Shown here: piece after piece, positions 15,512 through 24,717 of the stretch
Layout of the letters: every line of letters starts with the position of its first letter
Numbering within the stretch: the first letter of the stretch is position 1
Assembly: GCA_023457495.1 (NCBI GenBank)
Contig: JAEWLQ010000126.1
Location: 1-45,404 of the forward strand
Direction: 5' to 3'
Source: Pseudomonadota bacterium
Lineage (GTDB): Bacteria > Pseudomonadota > Gammaproteobacteria > Steroidobacterales > Steroidobacteraceae
Length of the DNA stretch: 45,404 nt
Notes under the pieces: generated by a model
Database searches by the model: none
Seen by the model: the letters and a program-made list of their open reading frames with translations, nothing else
Told to the model about the DNA's origin: nothing
Program-made: the position numbers and the translations under genes

Positions 15512-16765
15512 ATGCCCCATCGCCTGCTGAGATTCGCCCTCCGATCCCTGTCCGGTCGCCCGTACCCGGAGCCGCGCATGTTCCGCGCGCCCGAGCGTCT
15601 CAAGGACGGCTACGACGTCGTCATCATCGGCGGCGGCGGACATGGCCTCGCGGCGGCGTATTACCTCGCGCGCGATCATGGCATCCGCGACGTCGCCGTG
15701 CTCGAGAAGGGATATCTCGGCGGCGGCAACACGGCGCGCAACACCACGATCATCCGCTCGAACTACCTCACGTCCGAGGGCGTGAAATTCTACGACGCGA
15801 GCATGAAGCTCTGGCGCGACCTCTCCGCGGAGTTCGACTACAACCTGTTCTATTCCACGCGCGGCCATTTCACGCTGGCGCATTCGGACGCGGACCTGCG
15901 CACGGCGCGCTGGCGCGCGGAGGTCAACAAGCACCACGGCGTGCGTTCCGAGGTCGTCGACGCGGCCTTCGTGAAACGGCACGTGCCGCAGATCGACCTC
16001 ACCTGTGGTGGCCACACGCCCATCGTCGGCGCCCTCTACCACGCCCCGGGCGCCATCGCGCGGCACGACGCGGTGGCCTGGGGATACGCGCGCGGCGCCG
16101 ACCGTCAAGGGGTCGAAATCCACCAGAACACCGAGGTTCTCGGGATTGACGTGCGCGACGGCGCGGTCGCGGGCGTGCGCACGTCGCGCGGCACCCTCGC
16201 GACGAAGCGCGTGTTGTGCGCGGTGGCAGGAGCGACTCCACGCGTCCTGCGCATGGTCGGCCTCGAATCGCCGATCGTGATCCATCCCTTGCAGGCGATG
16301 GTGTCCGAGCCGCTCAAGCCCTGGCTCGATCCGATCATCGTGTCGAGCTCGCTGCATGCCTATGTCTCGCAGAGCGCGCGCGGCGAGCTCGTGATGGGCG
16401 CGGCGCTCGACGGCCAGGAGCTGCACTCCACGCGCTCGACGCTGGATTTCACCGAGGGGCTCGCCGCGCACATGCTCGACCTGTTCCCGTTCCTCTCGGA
16501 GGTGAAGGTCAACCGCCAGTGGGCGGGCATGGCCGACATGACGCCGGATTTCGCGCCCATCATGGGCACGACACCCTGCGAGGGATTCTTCCTCGACGCC
16601 GGCTGGGGCACCTACGGCTTCAAGGCGACGCCGATCGCCGGCAAGACGATGAGCCACACGGTGGCGACCGGATCGAACCACCCGCTCATCGAGAGCTTCT
16701 CGCTCGCGCGCTTCGCGAAACTCGAGCTCACCGGCGAGAAGGGCGCGGCCGCGGTGGGTCACTGA
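15512..16765 (+). CDS. mgdA: Sarcosine-oxidase beta-like FAD subunit; probable N-methylglutamate dehydrogenase subunit A
   Basis: A 417-residue SoxB-family flavoprotein. The Rossmann loop VIIGGGGHGLAAAYYLA (about 36-52) and the stretch GGGNTARNTTIIRSNY near the covalent-flavin region are typical of heterotetrameric sarcosine oxidase beta. The ATG at 15512 is kept because RFALRSLSG matches the family's usual N-terminus (FSLFRNALSG), although an internal ATG at 15578 has a slightly better ribosome site. In the N-methylglutamate pathway this subunit would demethylate N-methylglutamate. First gene of the operon, 16 bases before mgdB. Sarcosine or another N-methyl amino acid remains a possible substrate; the symbol rests on the whole cluster. 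Confidence 0.75.
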   Translation: MPHRLLRFALRSLSGRPYPEPRMFRAPERLKDGYDVVIIGGGGHGLAAAYYLARDHGIRDVAVLEKGYLGGGNTARNTTIIRSNYLTSEGVKFYDASMKLWRDLSAEFDYNLFYSTRGHFTLAHSDADLRTARWRAEVNKHHGVRSEVVDAAFVKRHVPQIDLTCGGHTPIVGALYHAPGAIARHDAVAWGYARGADRQGVEIHQNTEVLGIDVRDGAVAGVRTSRGTLATKRVLCAVAGATPRVLRMVGLESPIVIHPLQAMVSEPLKPWLDPIIVSSSLHAYVSQSARGELVMGAALDGQELHSTRSTLDFTEGLAAHMLDLFPFLSEVKVNRQWAGMADMTPDFAPIMGTTPCEGFFLDAGWGTYGFKATPIAGKTMSHTVATGSNHPLIESFSLARFAKLELTGEKGAAAVGH

Positions 16766-16781
16766 TGAAGGCGCCCGACCG

Positions 16782-17051
16782 ATGATGCTCGTCCACTGTC
16801 CGCTCAATGGCCCGCGCCCGCTGCTCGAGTTCGTCTGCGGCGGGGAAGTGCGGTCCATGCCCGATCCCGACACCTGCACCGACGCCGAGTGGACCGCCTA
16901 TCTGTTTTCCCGCGACAGCGTGCCCGGCATCCAGCGCGAGTGGTGGTGTCACACGCCTTCGGGCTACTGGTTCATCGCCGAGCGCGACACCGCGCGCGAT
17001 GTGATCGTCAGGACCTACGATGCCGCGCGGCTCGGGCAGGCGCCCGCATGA
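16782..17051 (+). CDS. mgdB: Sarcosine-oxidase delta-like subunit lacking the usual zinc ligands
   Basis: An 89-residue SoxD-family protein (HCPLNGPRPLLEFVCGGEV, then AYLFSRDSVPGIQREWW and a WFIAERDT end). In characterised SoxD a zinc is held by CPxC near the N-terminus and by an HxxxC further on. Here Cys6 is kept but position 9 is Asn, and the later segment reads CHTPSGYWF without the second Cys, so the zinc site appears lost or changed. The stop overlaps the mgdC start (ATGA, 17048-17051), showing translational coupling. The start could be either of the two adjacent Met codons at 16782 and 16785. Confidence 0.72.
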   Translation: MMLVHCPLNGPRPLLEFVCGGEVRSMPDPDTCTDAEWTAYLFSRDSVPGIQREWWCHTPSGYWFIAERDTARDVIVRTYDAARLGQAPA

Positions 17052-19891
17052 TGCACCGGTTGCCGCCCGTCGACGGCGAGTGGATAGACCGCTCGCGCCG
17101 CATCGATTTCGAGTTCGAGGGACGCCCGTTCTCGGGCGTCGCCGGTGATACCTTCTCGTCCGCGCTGGCCGCCGCCGGACAGATGACGCTGGGCCGCGGA
17201 TTCAAGTACCACCGCGCGCGCGGCATCTTCTCGTCCGCGAATCACGACGCCAACAACCTGTTCCAGGTCGACGGCATCCCGAACGTCCGGGGCGACGTCG
17301 CGCCGCTCGTGCCGGGCGCGAAGGTCAGCGCCGTGAACACCGTCGGCGGACTCGTCTCCGACCGCGCGCGGATCCTCGAATGGCTCGCACCGTTCCTGCC
17401 AGTCGGGTTCTACTACAAGGCATTCCACGGCCGGAGCTTTCCGCGCTGGGAGCGGCGCATCCGCGCGATCTCGGGCCTCGGCGTCGCGGGCGTGGAACTG
17501 CCACGGCAATACACACCGAAGCGCTACGCGTTCTGCGACGTGCTGGTGATCGGCGCCGGCCCATCTGGTCTTGCGGCCGCGTTGTCCGCGGCCGACGCCG
17601 GTGCGCGCGTGATGCTCGTGGACGAGAACGCCCGGGCGGGCGGCAGCGCCGCGTGGAGTGGCGCGACTCCGGACGAAGTCGCCGCGCTCACTACCCGCGT
17701 CGCGCAGAACCCGCGCATCGAACTACTGCTGTCCACCTTCGCGGCCGGTTGTTACGCGGATAGATGGGTGGCGCTGGTCGAGACACATCGCATGACGAAG
17801 GTGCGCGCCGGGGCGATCGTCTTCGCCACGGGCGTGATCGAGCAGCCCGCCGTGTTCCGCAACAACGACCTGCCGGGCGTGCTGCTGGGTTCGGCCGCGC
17901 AGCGCCTGTTGCATCGTTACGCGGTCGCACCGGGGCGGCGCGTGGCCATCCTCACCGCGAATCACGAGGGCTACGACCTCGCGCACGCGCTGCGCGGGCG
18001 CGGCATCGACATCGCGGGCATCCTCGACCTGCGCGCCGGATCGGTGGGTGACGCGCGCGAGCTCGCGGGTTGCCGCTGCGAGACGCACGTGATCCCGGAA
18101 GAGGCGATCGCGGATGGAGACGGCGCGGTGCGCGCGCTGCGCGTGCGTTATCGGCCGGCGGATTCCAGCGAGCCGCGCTCGGAGAAGATCGACTGCGACG
18201 CGGTGCTGGTGAGCGTCGGGTTCGCGCCCGCGATCCAGTTGCTGATGCAGGCCGGCGGTTCATCCACCTACGACACGGCGCTGCAGCAGCACCTGCCGAC
18301 CGCGCTGCCGCCGGGCCTGTTCGCCACCGGCCGGTTGAATGGCGTGTACGACTTCGCGGCGCGCAAGCAGGACGGGCGCGACGTGGGCGCCGCAGCGGCG
18401 CGATTTGCGCGCGTCGGATCACCCGGCGAGCTGCGCGGTCACCGCGAACACGCGCGCCAGGTTTCGCATCCCTACCCGGTGTTCGCGCATCCGCGTGGCC
18501 GCGACTTCGTCGACCTCGACGAGGACATCCAGGTGAAAGACCTGCTGCACGCGGCGCAGGAAGGCTTCGACAGTCCCGAGCTCATGAAGCGCTACAGCAC
18601 GCTCGGCATGGGTCCCTCGCAGGGCAAACATTCGAACCTCAACGGGGCGCGCGTGCTGGCGCGTGCCCGCGGCCTCTCGCTCGGCGATACGCCGCTGACC
18701 ACGCAGCGGCCTTTCTACCATCCGGTGCCGCTCAAACATCTCGCGGGGGCGGGCTTTCATCTCACGCGCCGCAGCGCCGTTCACGCGCAGCACGCCGCGC
18801 TCGGCGCGTCCTGGATGACGATCGGCGGCTGGCAGCGCCCCGAGTTCTACGCGCGTCCGGGAGTGTCGCGGATCGAGTGCATCGCCGACGAGGCGCGCGC
18901 GGTGCGCGCTGGCGTCGGACTCATCGACGTATCGACGCTGGGGAAGATAGAGATCCATGGCCCGGATGCCGGGCGCTTCCTCGATCGCATCTACGCCGGC
19001 CGTTATTCGGACATGCGCATCGGCATGACGCGTTATGGCCTGCTGCTCGATGAAAGCGGCATCGTGCGCGACGATGGCGTGATCGCGCGGCTCGGCGAGT
19101 CGACTTACTACTTCACGACCACCACGGGCGGCGCGGCGGGTGTGTACCGCGAATTGTTGTTGTGGAACGCGCGCTGGCGCATGGACTGTGTGTTCGTCAA
19201 CGCGACCGGGCATCGAGCGGCCTTCAATCTCGCGGGACCCGCGAGCCGTGAGTTGCTGCAGACCCTGACCGACATCGATGTGTCAGAGGCGGCGTTTCCG
19301 TTCCTGGGCGTCAGGACCGGAAAGATCGCCGGGGTCCCGGCGCGGATCCTGCGCGCCGGGTTCGTCGCGGCGCTCGGCTTCGAGATCCACGTTCCATTCG
19401 GCGGCGGCGCGCTCGTCTGGGATGCGCTCATGAAGGCCGGCGAACGATCCGGCATCCGCGCCTTCGGTGTGGAGGCACAACGCCTGCTGCGTCTCGAGAA
19501 GGGTCACGCGATCGTCGGCCAGGACACGGACAACCTCACGAACCCGTTCGAAGCGGGTCTCGGCTGGGCGGTGCGTATGGACAAGCCCTTCTTCGTTGGT
19601 CAACGCTCCCTGCGTATCCACGAGCAGCGTGGTGCGCGCCAGAAGCTCGTCGGCTTCGAACTACCCGCGGATCACGCACCTGTGCTCGAGGCGAACCTGC
19701 TGATCCACGGTGGCGAGATATCCGGGCGCGTCACGAGCATTGCCCGTTCGCCGACATTGGGTCGCACGGTGGGTCTTGCGATGGCCGCGCCGCATCTCGC
19801 CGCCATCGGCAGCGAGCTCGCGATCCGCTCGAGCGACGGCCGCATCGTGCCGGCGCGCGTCGTGAAGACGCCCTTCGTGGAGGCGGCATGA
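17048..19891 (+). CDS. mgdC: Sarcosine-oxidase alpha-like subunit; probable N-methylglutamate dehydrogenase subunit C
   Basis: A 947-residue SoxA-family protein, the normal size. The order is an N-terminal ferredoxin-like (Fer2_3) domain with GRGFKYHRARGI (49-60), a pyridine-nucleotide-disulfide-oxidoreductase domain with GAGPSG (169-174), and a C-terminal aminomethyltransferase (GCV_T)-type folate domain from about residue 590. Tetrahydrofolate accepts the released one-carbon unit in this family. Homology starts at the ATG at 17048, overlapping mgdB; a longer frame to 16889 is not supported. It overlaps mgdD by ATGA (19888-19891). Sarcosine oxidase alpha is the alternative name if the substrate is sarcosine. 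Confidence 0.78.
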   Translation: MMHRLPPVDGEWIDRSRRIDFEFEGRPFSGVAGDTFSSALAAAGQMTLGRGFKYHRARGIFSSANHDANNLFQVDGIPNVRGDVAPLVPGAKVSAVNTVGGLVSDRARILEWLAPFLPVGFYYKAFHGRSFPRWERRIRAISGLGVAGVELPRQYTPKRYAFCDVLVIGAGPSGLAAALSAADAGARVMLVDENARAGGSAAWSGATPDEVAALTTRVAQNPRIELLLSTFAAGCYADRWVALVETHRMTKVRAGAIVFATGVIEQPAVFRNNDLPGVLLGSAAQRLLHRYAVAPGRRVAILTANHEGYDLAHALRGRGIDIAGILDLRAGSVGDARELAGCRCETHVIPEEAIADGDGAVRALRVRYRPADSSEPRSEKIDCDAVLVSVGFAPAIQLLMQAGGSSTYDTALQQHLPTALPPGLFATGRLNGVYDFAARKQDGRDVGAAAARFARVGSPGELRGHREHARQVSHPYPVFAHPRGRDFVDLDEDIQVKDLLHAAQEGFDSPELMKRYSTLGMGPSQGKHSNLNGARVLARARGLSLGDTPLTTQRPFYHPVPLKHLAGAGFHLTRRSAVHAQHAALGASWMTIGGWQRPEFYARPGVSRIECIADEARAVRAGVGLIDVSTLGKIEIHGPDAGRFLDRIYAGRYSDMRIGMTRYGLLLDESGIVRDDGVIARLGESTYYFTTTTGGAAGVYRELLLWNARWRMDCVFVNATGHRAAFNLAGPASRELLQTLTDIDVSEAAFPFLGVRTGKIAGVPARILRAGFVAALGFEIHVPFGGGALVWDALMKAGERSGIRAFGVEAQRLLRLEKGHAIVGQDTDNLTNPFEAGLGWAVRMDKPFFVGQRSLRIHEQRGARQKLVGFELPADHAPVLEANLLIHGGEISGRVTSIARSPTLGRTVGLAMAAPHLAAIGSELAIRSSDGRIVPARVVKTPFVEAA

Positions 19892-20418
19892 GCGCGCGAC
19901 TGACCGAAGCCGCCGGACGCCGTTTCGGCGTGAAGGGAACGCGCGCGGCCGAAGCGCTGAGCGAGCTCGGGCTCGCCGTTCCCGCGCAGCCGAATACCTG
20001 GGCGCCGCTGCGCGCGGGTGCGGCCGACGCCTCCGATGTCATTGGCCGGCTCGGCAGCACGGAGTTCTTCATCGAGGAATCGGGCGACGCTGCGGGCATC
20101 GCGCGGCTCGAGGAGCTCATGTCGGGCGGCGCCGCGGATGTGTATCCCGTGCTGCGCGAGGATTACGCGCTGGTGCTCACGGGACCCGGCGCCGGCGCCG
20201 TGCTCGCGCAGGTCTGCAACGTGAACCTGCCGGCGCTCGACTTCGCGGCCCGTCCCATCGTGATGACGCTGATGATCGGCGTCGCCGTGCTCGTGCTGCC
20301 GCAGCCGTCGGCGGGCGGAACTATCTACCGGATCTGGTGCGACCCGAGCTTCGGGGCGTACCTGCGTGAAGAACTCGAAGAGGCCATCAAGAGACTCGAA
20401 ACGGGGAGTGCAGCATGA
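19888..20418 (+). CDS. mgdD: Sarcosine-oxidase gamma-like subunit
   Basis: A 176-residue SoxG-family protein with the weakly conserved pattern of the family: LGSTEFFIEES, a central VYPVLREDYALVLTGPGA, a Cys in QVCNVNLPALDF and a C-terminal TIYRIWCDPSFGAYLREELE. SoxG completes the heterotetramer with the beta, delta and alpha subunits just upstream. It overlaps both neighbours by four bases (ATGA), as expected for stoichiometric synthesis. Called mgdD because gmaS and mgs genes follow; soxG is the equivalent name in sarcosine systems. Confidence 0.75.
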   Translation: MSARLTEAAGRRFGVKGTRAAEALSELGLAVPAQPNTWAPLRAGAADASDVIGRLGSTEFFIEESGDAAGIARLEELMSGGAADVYPVLREDYALVLTGPGAGAVLAQVCNVNLPALDFAARPIVMTLMIGVAVLVLPQPSAGGTIYRIWCDPSFGAYLREELEEAIKRLETGSAA

Positions 20419-21779
20419 ACGACGTCGCGAAGAACAGTATCCAGGCCAGCATCGGCGCAGCGCAGGCCATGTTCGCGAAACACCAGATCAAGTACGTACT
20501 TGCGCAGTTCGTCGACATCCACGGGGCGGCCAAGGCGAAGGCCGTGCCGGTGGAACACCTGGAAATGGTGTTGACCGACGGCGCCGGATTCGCGGGCTTC
20601 GCGCTCTGGGGATTCGGCATGGGGCCGGACGGGCCCGACTACATGGCGGTGGGCGATCTATCTACCCTGACGCCGATCCCGTGGATGCCCGGTTACGCGC
20701 GGCTGGTGTGCAACGGCACGGTGAAGGGCAAGCCCTATCCCTACTGCTCGCGCGTCGCGCTGCAGCGCCAGCTCGCACGGCTCGCCGAGCGCGGCCTCAC
20801 GATGTACGCCGGCATCGAGCCCGAATTCATGCTGTTGTCCAAGGACGAGAACGGAAAGCTCGGTCCGCACGACCCGACCGACGAGCTCGACAAACCCTGC
20901 TATGACTACAAGGGCCTGTCGCGCACCAGCGCCGTGCTCGACGAAATCGTCGCGAGCCTGCGGTCGGTGGGCATCGACGTCTATCAGATCGATCACGAGG
21001 ACGCGAACGGCCAGTTCGAGGTGAACTTCACGTACGCCGACGCGCTCAGGTCCGCCGACAACTTCACCTTCGTGAAGATGGCGGCGAGCGAGATCGCGCG
21101 GCGCCACGGCATGATCGCGACGTTCATGCCGAAGCCGTTCTCGAACCGCACCGGCAGCGGCGCGCATTTCCACATCTCGATCGGCAATGGCGAAACGAAG
21201 AACCTGTTCGAGGACAAGACGGACAAGCGCGGCCTGAGCCTCTCGACGATGGCGTATCACTTCCTGGGCGGCGTGCTCGCGCACGCGCGCGCGCTGGCGG
21301 CGGTCTGCGCGCCGACCGTGAATTCGTACAAGCGGCTGGTGGTCGGGCGCGCCTTGTCGGGCGCGACCTGGGCGCCGGCGTATGTTGCGTACGGCGACAA
21401 TAACCGCACGGCCTGCGTGCGCATCCCGGGCGGCCGGCTCGAGCTGCGGCTGCCGGATTCGGGCTGCAACCCCTATCTAGCGCTCGCCGCGGTGGTGGCC
21501 GCGGGCCTCGATGGCATCGACCGCAAGCTCGATCCGGGCGAGCCGACCAATCTCAACATGTACGAGCTCAGCGAGGCGCAACTGCGGGAACGAAAGATCT
21601 CGCTGCTACCGCAGAACCTGCTCGAGGCCATCGGCGCGCTGGAGCAGGACGAGGTCGTGAAGGCGGGCGTGGGTCCGGAGCTGTCGAAGGAATTCATCGC
21701 GCTCAAACGCATGGAGTGGACCGAATACGCACGCCACGTCTCCGACTGGGAGACGAAGCGTTACCTGGAGTTCTTCTGA
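20415..21779 (+). CDS. gmaS: Gamma-glutamylmethylamide synthetase (GlnT-type glutamine synthetase family)
   Basis: A 454-residue glutamine-synthetase-fold ligase. The beta-grasp N-terminal domain contains QFVDIHGAAKAKAVP, and the catalytic domain has GIEPEFML, GSGAHFHISIG (metal/glutamate site), NSYKRL and NNRTACVRIPGGRLELRLPD. Members beside sarcosine-oxidase-like and glutamate-synthase-like genes ligate methylamine to glutamate using ATP, giving gamma-glutamylmethylamide, the first step of the N-methylglutamate pathway. A GlnT-type synthetase acting on another amine or ammonia is the alternative. It overlaps mgdD by four bases and mgsA by one (TGATG at 21777-21781). Confidence 0.75.
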   Translation: MNDVAKNSIQASIGAAQAMFAKHQIKYVLAQFVDIHGAAKAKAVPVEHLEMVLTDGAGFAGFALWGFGMGPDGPDYMAVGDLSTLTPIPWMPGYARLVCNGTVKGKPYPYCSRVALQRQLARLAERGLTMYAGIEPEFMLLSKDENGKLGPHDPTDELDKPCYDYKGLSRTSAVLDEIVASLRSVGIDVYQIDHEDANGQFEVNFTYADALRSADNFTFVKMAASEIARRHGMIATFMPKPFSNRTGSGAHFHISIGNGETKNLFEDKTDKRGLSLSTMAYHFLGGVLAHARALAAVCAPTVNSYKRLVVGRALSGATWAPAYVAYGDNNRTACVRIPGGRLELRLPDSGCNPYLALAAVVAAGLDGIDRKLDPGEPTNLNMYELSEAQLRERKISLLPQNLLEAIGALEQDEVVKAGVGPELSKEFIALKRMEWTEYARHVSDWETKRYLEFF

Positions 21780-22672
21780 TGTGTGGAATCGTCGGGCTGC
21801 TGCTCAAGCAGCCGTCTCTGCGGGAGAAGTTGGGCGAGCTGATGACGCCCATGCTGGTCGGCATGACGAGCCGCGGGCCGGACTCGGCGGGCGTCGCCAT
21901 ATTCGGTTCGACGCCGAAGTCGGGGCGCAAGCTGTCGCTGTACTGGAGCGGCGGGAAGGTGGACTGGAAGAAGCTGGAGAGGGACGTGAGCTCGGCGTTC
22001 GAGGGCCGGCACACGCTGACCAGCGTCAACCGGCACGCCATCCTGACTACCGGCACACCGCCGGAGGCCCTGCGCAAATGGCTTGCCGCGACCGTGCCCG
22101 AGATCCACGTGTTGTCCGTCGGCCGCTCGATCGATCTGTACAAGGACACGGGCGCGCCGGCCGAGATCGTCGCGCGTTATCGGCTCGACAAGGCGTCGGG
22201 CACGCATGTGGTCGCGCACACGCGCATGGCGACCGAGTCCGCCGTCACGCCGGCGCACGCGCATCCGTTCACGGCGGGACAGGATTTCTGCCTGGTGCAC
22301 AACGGGTCCTTGTCGAACCCGCATCTGGTGCGGAAGAAGCTCGAACCGCTCGGCATCTCGTTCGTGACCGACAACGACACGGAGGCCGCGTGCCGCTTCT
22401 TCGAGTGGCGCATGCGCGAGGGCGACGACCTGACTACCGCCGTGCATCGGGGCTTCGCCGAGCTCGATGGCTTCTTCACGTTTCTCATGGGAACGGACAA
22501 GGAAATGCTCATCGTACGCGATGCGTTCGCGTGCAAGCCCGCGGTGGTGGCCGAGACCGACGAGTATGTCGCGATTGCCTCGGAATTCCGCTCGCTCGCG
22601 CACCTGCCGGGTGTACGCAACGCGAACGTCTTCGAGCCGAAGCCGGAGGAGGTTTACTCATGGAAGGCGTGA
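21779..22672 (+). CDS. mgsA: Class II glutamine amidotransferase subunit, probable N-methylglutamate synthase subunit A
   Basis: A 297-residue Ntn-type amidotransferase. After removal of Met, Cys2 (MCGIVGLLL) is the nucleophile. Further marks are MTSRGPDSAGVAIF, HTRMATESAVTPAHAHPF and LVHNGSLSNPH with the glutamine-binding Asn/Gly, then TDNDTEAACRF. It corresponds to the glutaminase domain of glutamate synthase as a separate protein, as in GlxB and MgsA. In this pathway it would release the amine from gamma-glutamylmethylamide. The start overlaps the gmaS stop by one base, and its 3' end overlaps mgsB by 13 bases. Confidence 0.78.
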   Translation: MCGIVGLLLKQPSLREKLGELMTPMLVGMTSRGPDSAGVAIFGSTPKSGRKLSLYWSGGKVDWKKLERDVSSAFEGRHTLTSVNRHAILTTGTPPEALRKWLAATVPEIHVLSVGRSIDLYKDTGAPAEIVARYRLDKASGTHVVAHTRMATESAVTPAHAHPFTAGQDFCLVHNGSLSNPHLVRKKLEPLGISFVTDNDTEAACRFFEWRMREGDDLTTAVHRGFAELDGFFTFLMGTDKEMLIVRDAFACKPAVVAETDEYVAIASEFRSLAHLPGVRNANVFEPKPEEVYSWKA

Positions 22673-23346
22673 AGCAGTTCGATCTCGCGACGACGCCGCT
22701 GCGCGAGGTGAACCGGTTCCTGCATGCGGTGGGCAATGGCTCGGGACGCGTGAAGATCCTGAATGCCGATGGCGCGCATTCGATCGCGGCGGGGCTTGAC
22801 GCGCCCATCGAGGTCGAGGTCGATGGCCATGCGGGCTACTACCTCGGCGGCATGAACAAGTCCGCCAGCATTACCGTGCATGGCAACGCCGGTCCGGGCG
22901 TCGGCGAGAACATGATGTCCGGCACGATTCGCGTCGAAGGCTTCGCCTCGACCGCGGCGGGAGCGTCGGCGCATGGCGGCACGCTGATCATCCACGGCGA
23001 TGCGGCCCTGCGCTGCGGCATTTCGCTCAAGGGCGGCGACATTGTCGTCGGCGGCAGCGTCGGCAGCTTCTCCGCGTTCATGGCGCAGGCCGGCCGCATC
23101 GTGATCTGCGGCGATGCGGGCGATGCGCTCGGGGACTCGCTCTACGAGGCCGTCATCTACGTGCGCGGCAACGTGCGTTCGCTTGGCGCCGATGCGCGTT
23201 TCGAGGACATGAGCGAGGCTGACTACTCGACGGTGCGCGAGCTGCTCGCGCGCGCGAGATTCGACTTCGACGCGCGCGAGTTCAAGCGGGTCGCCTCCGC
23301 CAAGAGCCTCTATCACTGGAACGCGGACGCGAACCAGGAGTATTGA
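22660..23346 (+). CDS. mgsB: GXGXG-domain subunit, probable N-methylglutamate synthase subunit B
   Basis: A 228-residue protein that matches the C-terminal beta-helix (GXGXG) domain of glutamate synthase. Repeated Gly-containing turns are visible (YYLGGMNKSASITVHGNAG, then GVGENMMSGTIRVEG, GDIVVGGSVGSFSAFMAQAG, IVICGDAGDALGDS). In separate-subunit enzymes (GlxC, MgsB) it links the amidotransferase and FMN subunits structurally. Started at the ATG at 22660, inside the end of mgsA, with GGAGGAGG just upstream; the longer open frame upstream is antisense-like and not conserved. mgsC follows after one base. Confidence 0.8.
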   Translation: MEGVKQFDLATTPLREVNRFLHAVGNGSGRVKILNADGAHSIAAGLDAPIEVEVDGHAGYYLGGMNKSASITVHGNAGPGVGENMMSGTIRVEGFASTAAGASAHGGTLIIHGDAALRCGISLKGGDIVVGGSVGSFSAFMAQAGRIVICGDAGDALGDSLYEAVIYVRGNVRSLGADARFEDMSEADYSTVRELLARARFDFDAREFKRVASAKSLYHWNADANQEY

Positions 23347-23347
23347 A

Positions 23348-24715
23348 ATGAACGAGAAAATGCCTCCTCCCGTGGCCGGTGCGTCGCGCCTCTCGCGGGA
23401 AGAATCCGCGGGGTACGACCGGCACATCATCGATTACATCCAGCGCGCGGCCGCCACCGGTCTTTACGAGATCCGCGGGCTCGGCGCAAAAAGGCGCGTC
23501 GCGAACTTCGATGACCTGGTGTTCCTTGGTGCGTCGCTGTCGCGTTACCCGCTCGAGGGGTATCGCGAGAAGTGTTCGACGAAGACCGTGCTGGGGACGC
23601 GGTATGCGACTAAGCCGATCGAGCTCGCGACGCCGATCACCATCGCGGGCATGAGTTTCGGTGCGTTGTCGGCGCGCGTGAAGGAGGCGCTGGGCCGCGC
23701 CGCCACCGCGCTCGGCACGTCCACGACCACCGGCGATGGCGGCATGACGCCCGAGGAACGGCAGTCATCGAGGACGCTGGTGTACCAGTGCCTGCCGTCG
23801 CGGTACGGCTTCAATCCCGACGACCTGCGCAAGGCCGATGCGATCGAGATCGTGATCGGGCAGGGCGCGAAGCCGGGCGGCGGGGGCATGTTGCTGGGGC
23901 AGAAGGTCAATCCACGCGTCGCTGCGATGCGCACGTTGCCGCCGGGAGTCGACCAGCGCTCGGCGTCGCGGCATCCGGACTGGACCGGGCCGGACGACCT
24001 CGTCATCAAGATCAACGAGCTGCGCGAGATCACGGACTGGGAGAAGCCTATCTACGTCAAGGTGGGTGCGACGCGCGTGAAACACGACGTGAAGCTCGCG
24101 ATCCACGCGGGCGCGGACGTGATCGTCGTGGATGGCATGCAGGGCGGAACGGCCGCGACGCAGACCGTGTTCATCGAACACGTGGGGATCCCGACGCTGG
24201 CCGCGCTGCGCCAGGCGGTCGAGGCCATCGAAGAGCTCGACATGCGCGGCAAGGTGCAGCTCGTCATCTCCGGCGGCGTGCGCACCGGCGCGGACGTCGC
24301 GAAGGCGCTCGCGATGGGCGCGGACGCCGTGGCGATCGGGCAGGGCGTGCTGATGGCGCTGGGTTGCAACAGCGAGAGCTACGTCACCGCGGACGGCCGG
24401 CACGTCTCCGCGATCGACGACTACGCGAAGCTCGGCACTGCGCCCGGCTTCTGCCATCACTGCCACACCGGCCGCTGCCCGGTGGGCGTGACGACGCAAG
24501 ACGCCGCGCTCGAACAGCGGCTGGATCCGCTGGTCGGCGCGAAACGCCTCACCAACTACCTCAAGACGCTGAACATGGAACTCACCACGATCGCGCGCGC
24601 CTGCGGCAAGCAGGACGTGCATCACCTCGAGCGCGAGGATCTCGTGGCCCTCACCGTCGAAGCCGCCGCCATGGCGAACATCCCCCTCGCCGGCACGACC
24701 TGGATTCCGGGGTAG
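23348..24715 (+). CDS. mgsC: FMN/Fe-S glutamate-synthase-like subunit, probable N-methylglutamate synthase subunit C
   Basis: A 455-residue protein with the FMN-binding synthase domain of glutamate synthase: ITIAGMSFGALSARVKEALG, IEIVIGQGAKPGGGGMLLG, KVGATRVKHDVKLAIHAGAD, VDGMQGGTAATQ, ISGGVRTGADVAKALAMGAD. A three-Cys cluster motif CHHCHTGRCPVG follows, as in the 3Fe-4S site of the family. It would transfer methylamine to 2-oxoglutarate to form N-methylglutamate, closing the cycle with gmaS and mgd. It is the last gene of the operon, and palindromic element 2 starts three bases after its stop. GlxD-like glutamate synthase of unknown substrate is the alternative. Confidence 0.8.
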   Translation: MNEKMPPPVAGASRLSREESAGYDRHIIDYIQRAAATGLYEIRGLGAKRRVANFDDLVFLGASLSRYPLEGYREKCSTKTVLGTRYATKPIELATPITIAGMSFGALSARVKEALGRAATALGTSTTTGDGGMTPEERQSSRTLVYQCLPSRYGFNPDDLRKADAIEIVIGQGAKPGGGGMLLGQKVNPRVAAMRTLPPGVDQRSASRHPDWTGPDDLVIKINELREITDWEKPIYVKVGATRVKHDVKLAIHAGADVIVVDGMQGGTAATQTVFIEHVGIPTLAALRQAVEAIEELDMRGKVQLVISGGVRTGADVAKALAMGADAVAIGQGVLMALGCNSESYVTADGRHVSAIDDYAKLGTAPGFCHHCHTGRCPVGVTTQDAALEQRLDPLVGAKRLTNYLKTLNMELTTIARACGKQDVHHLEREDLVALTVEAAAMANIPLAGTTWIPG

Positions 24716-24717
24716 CA

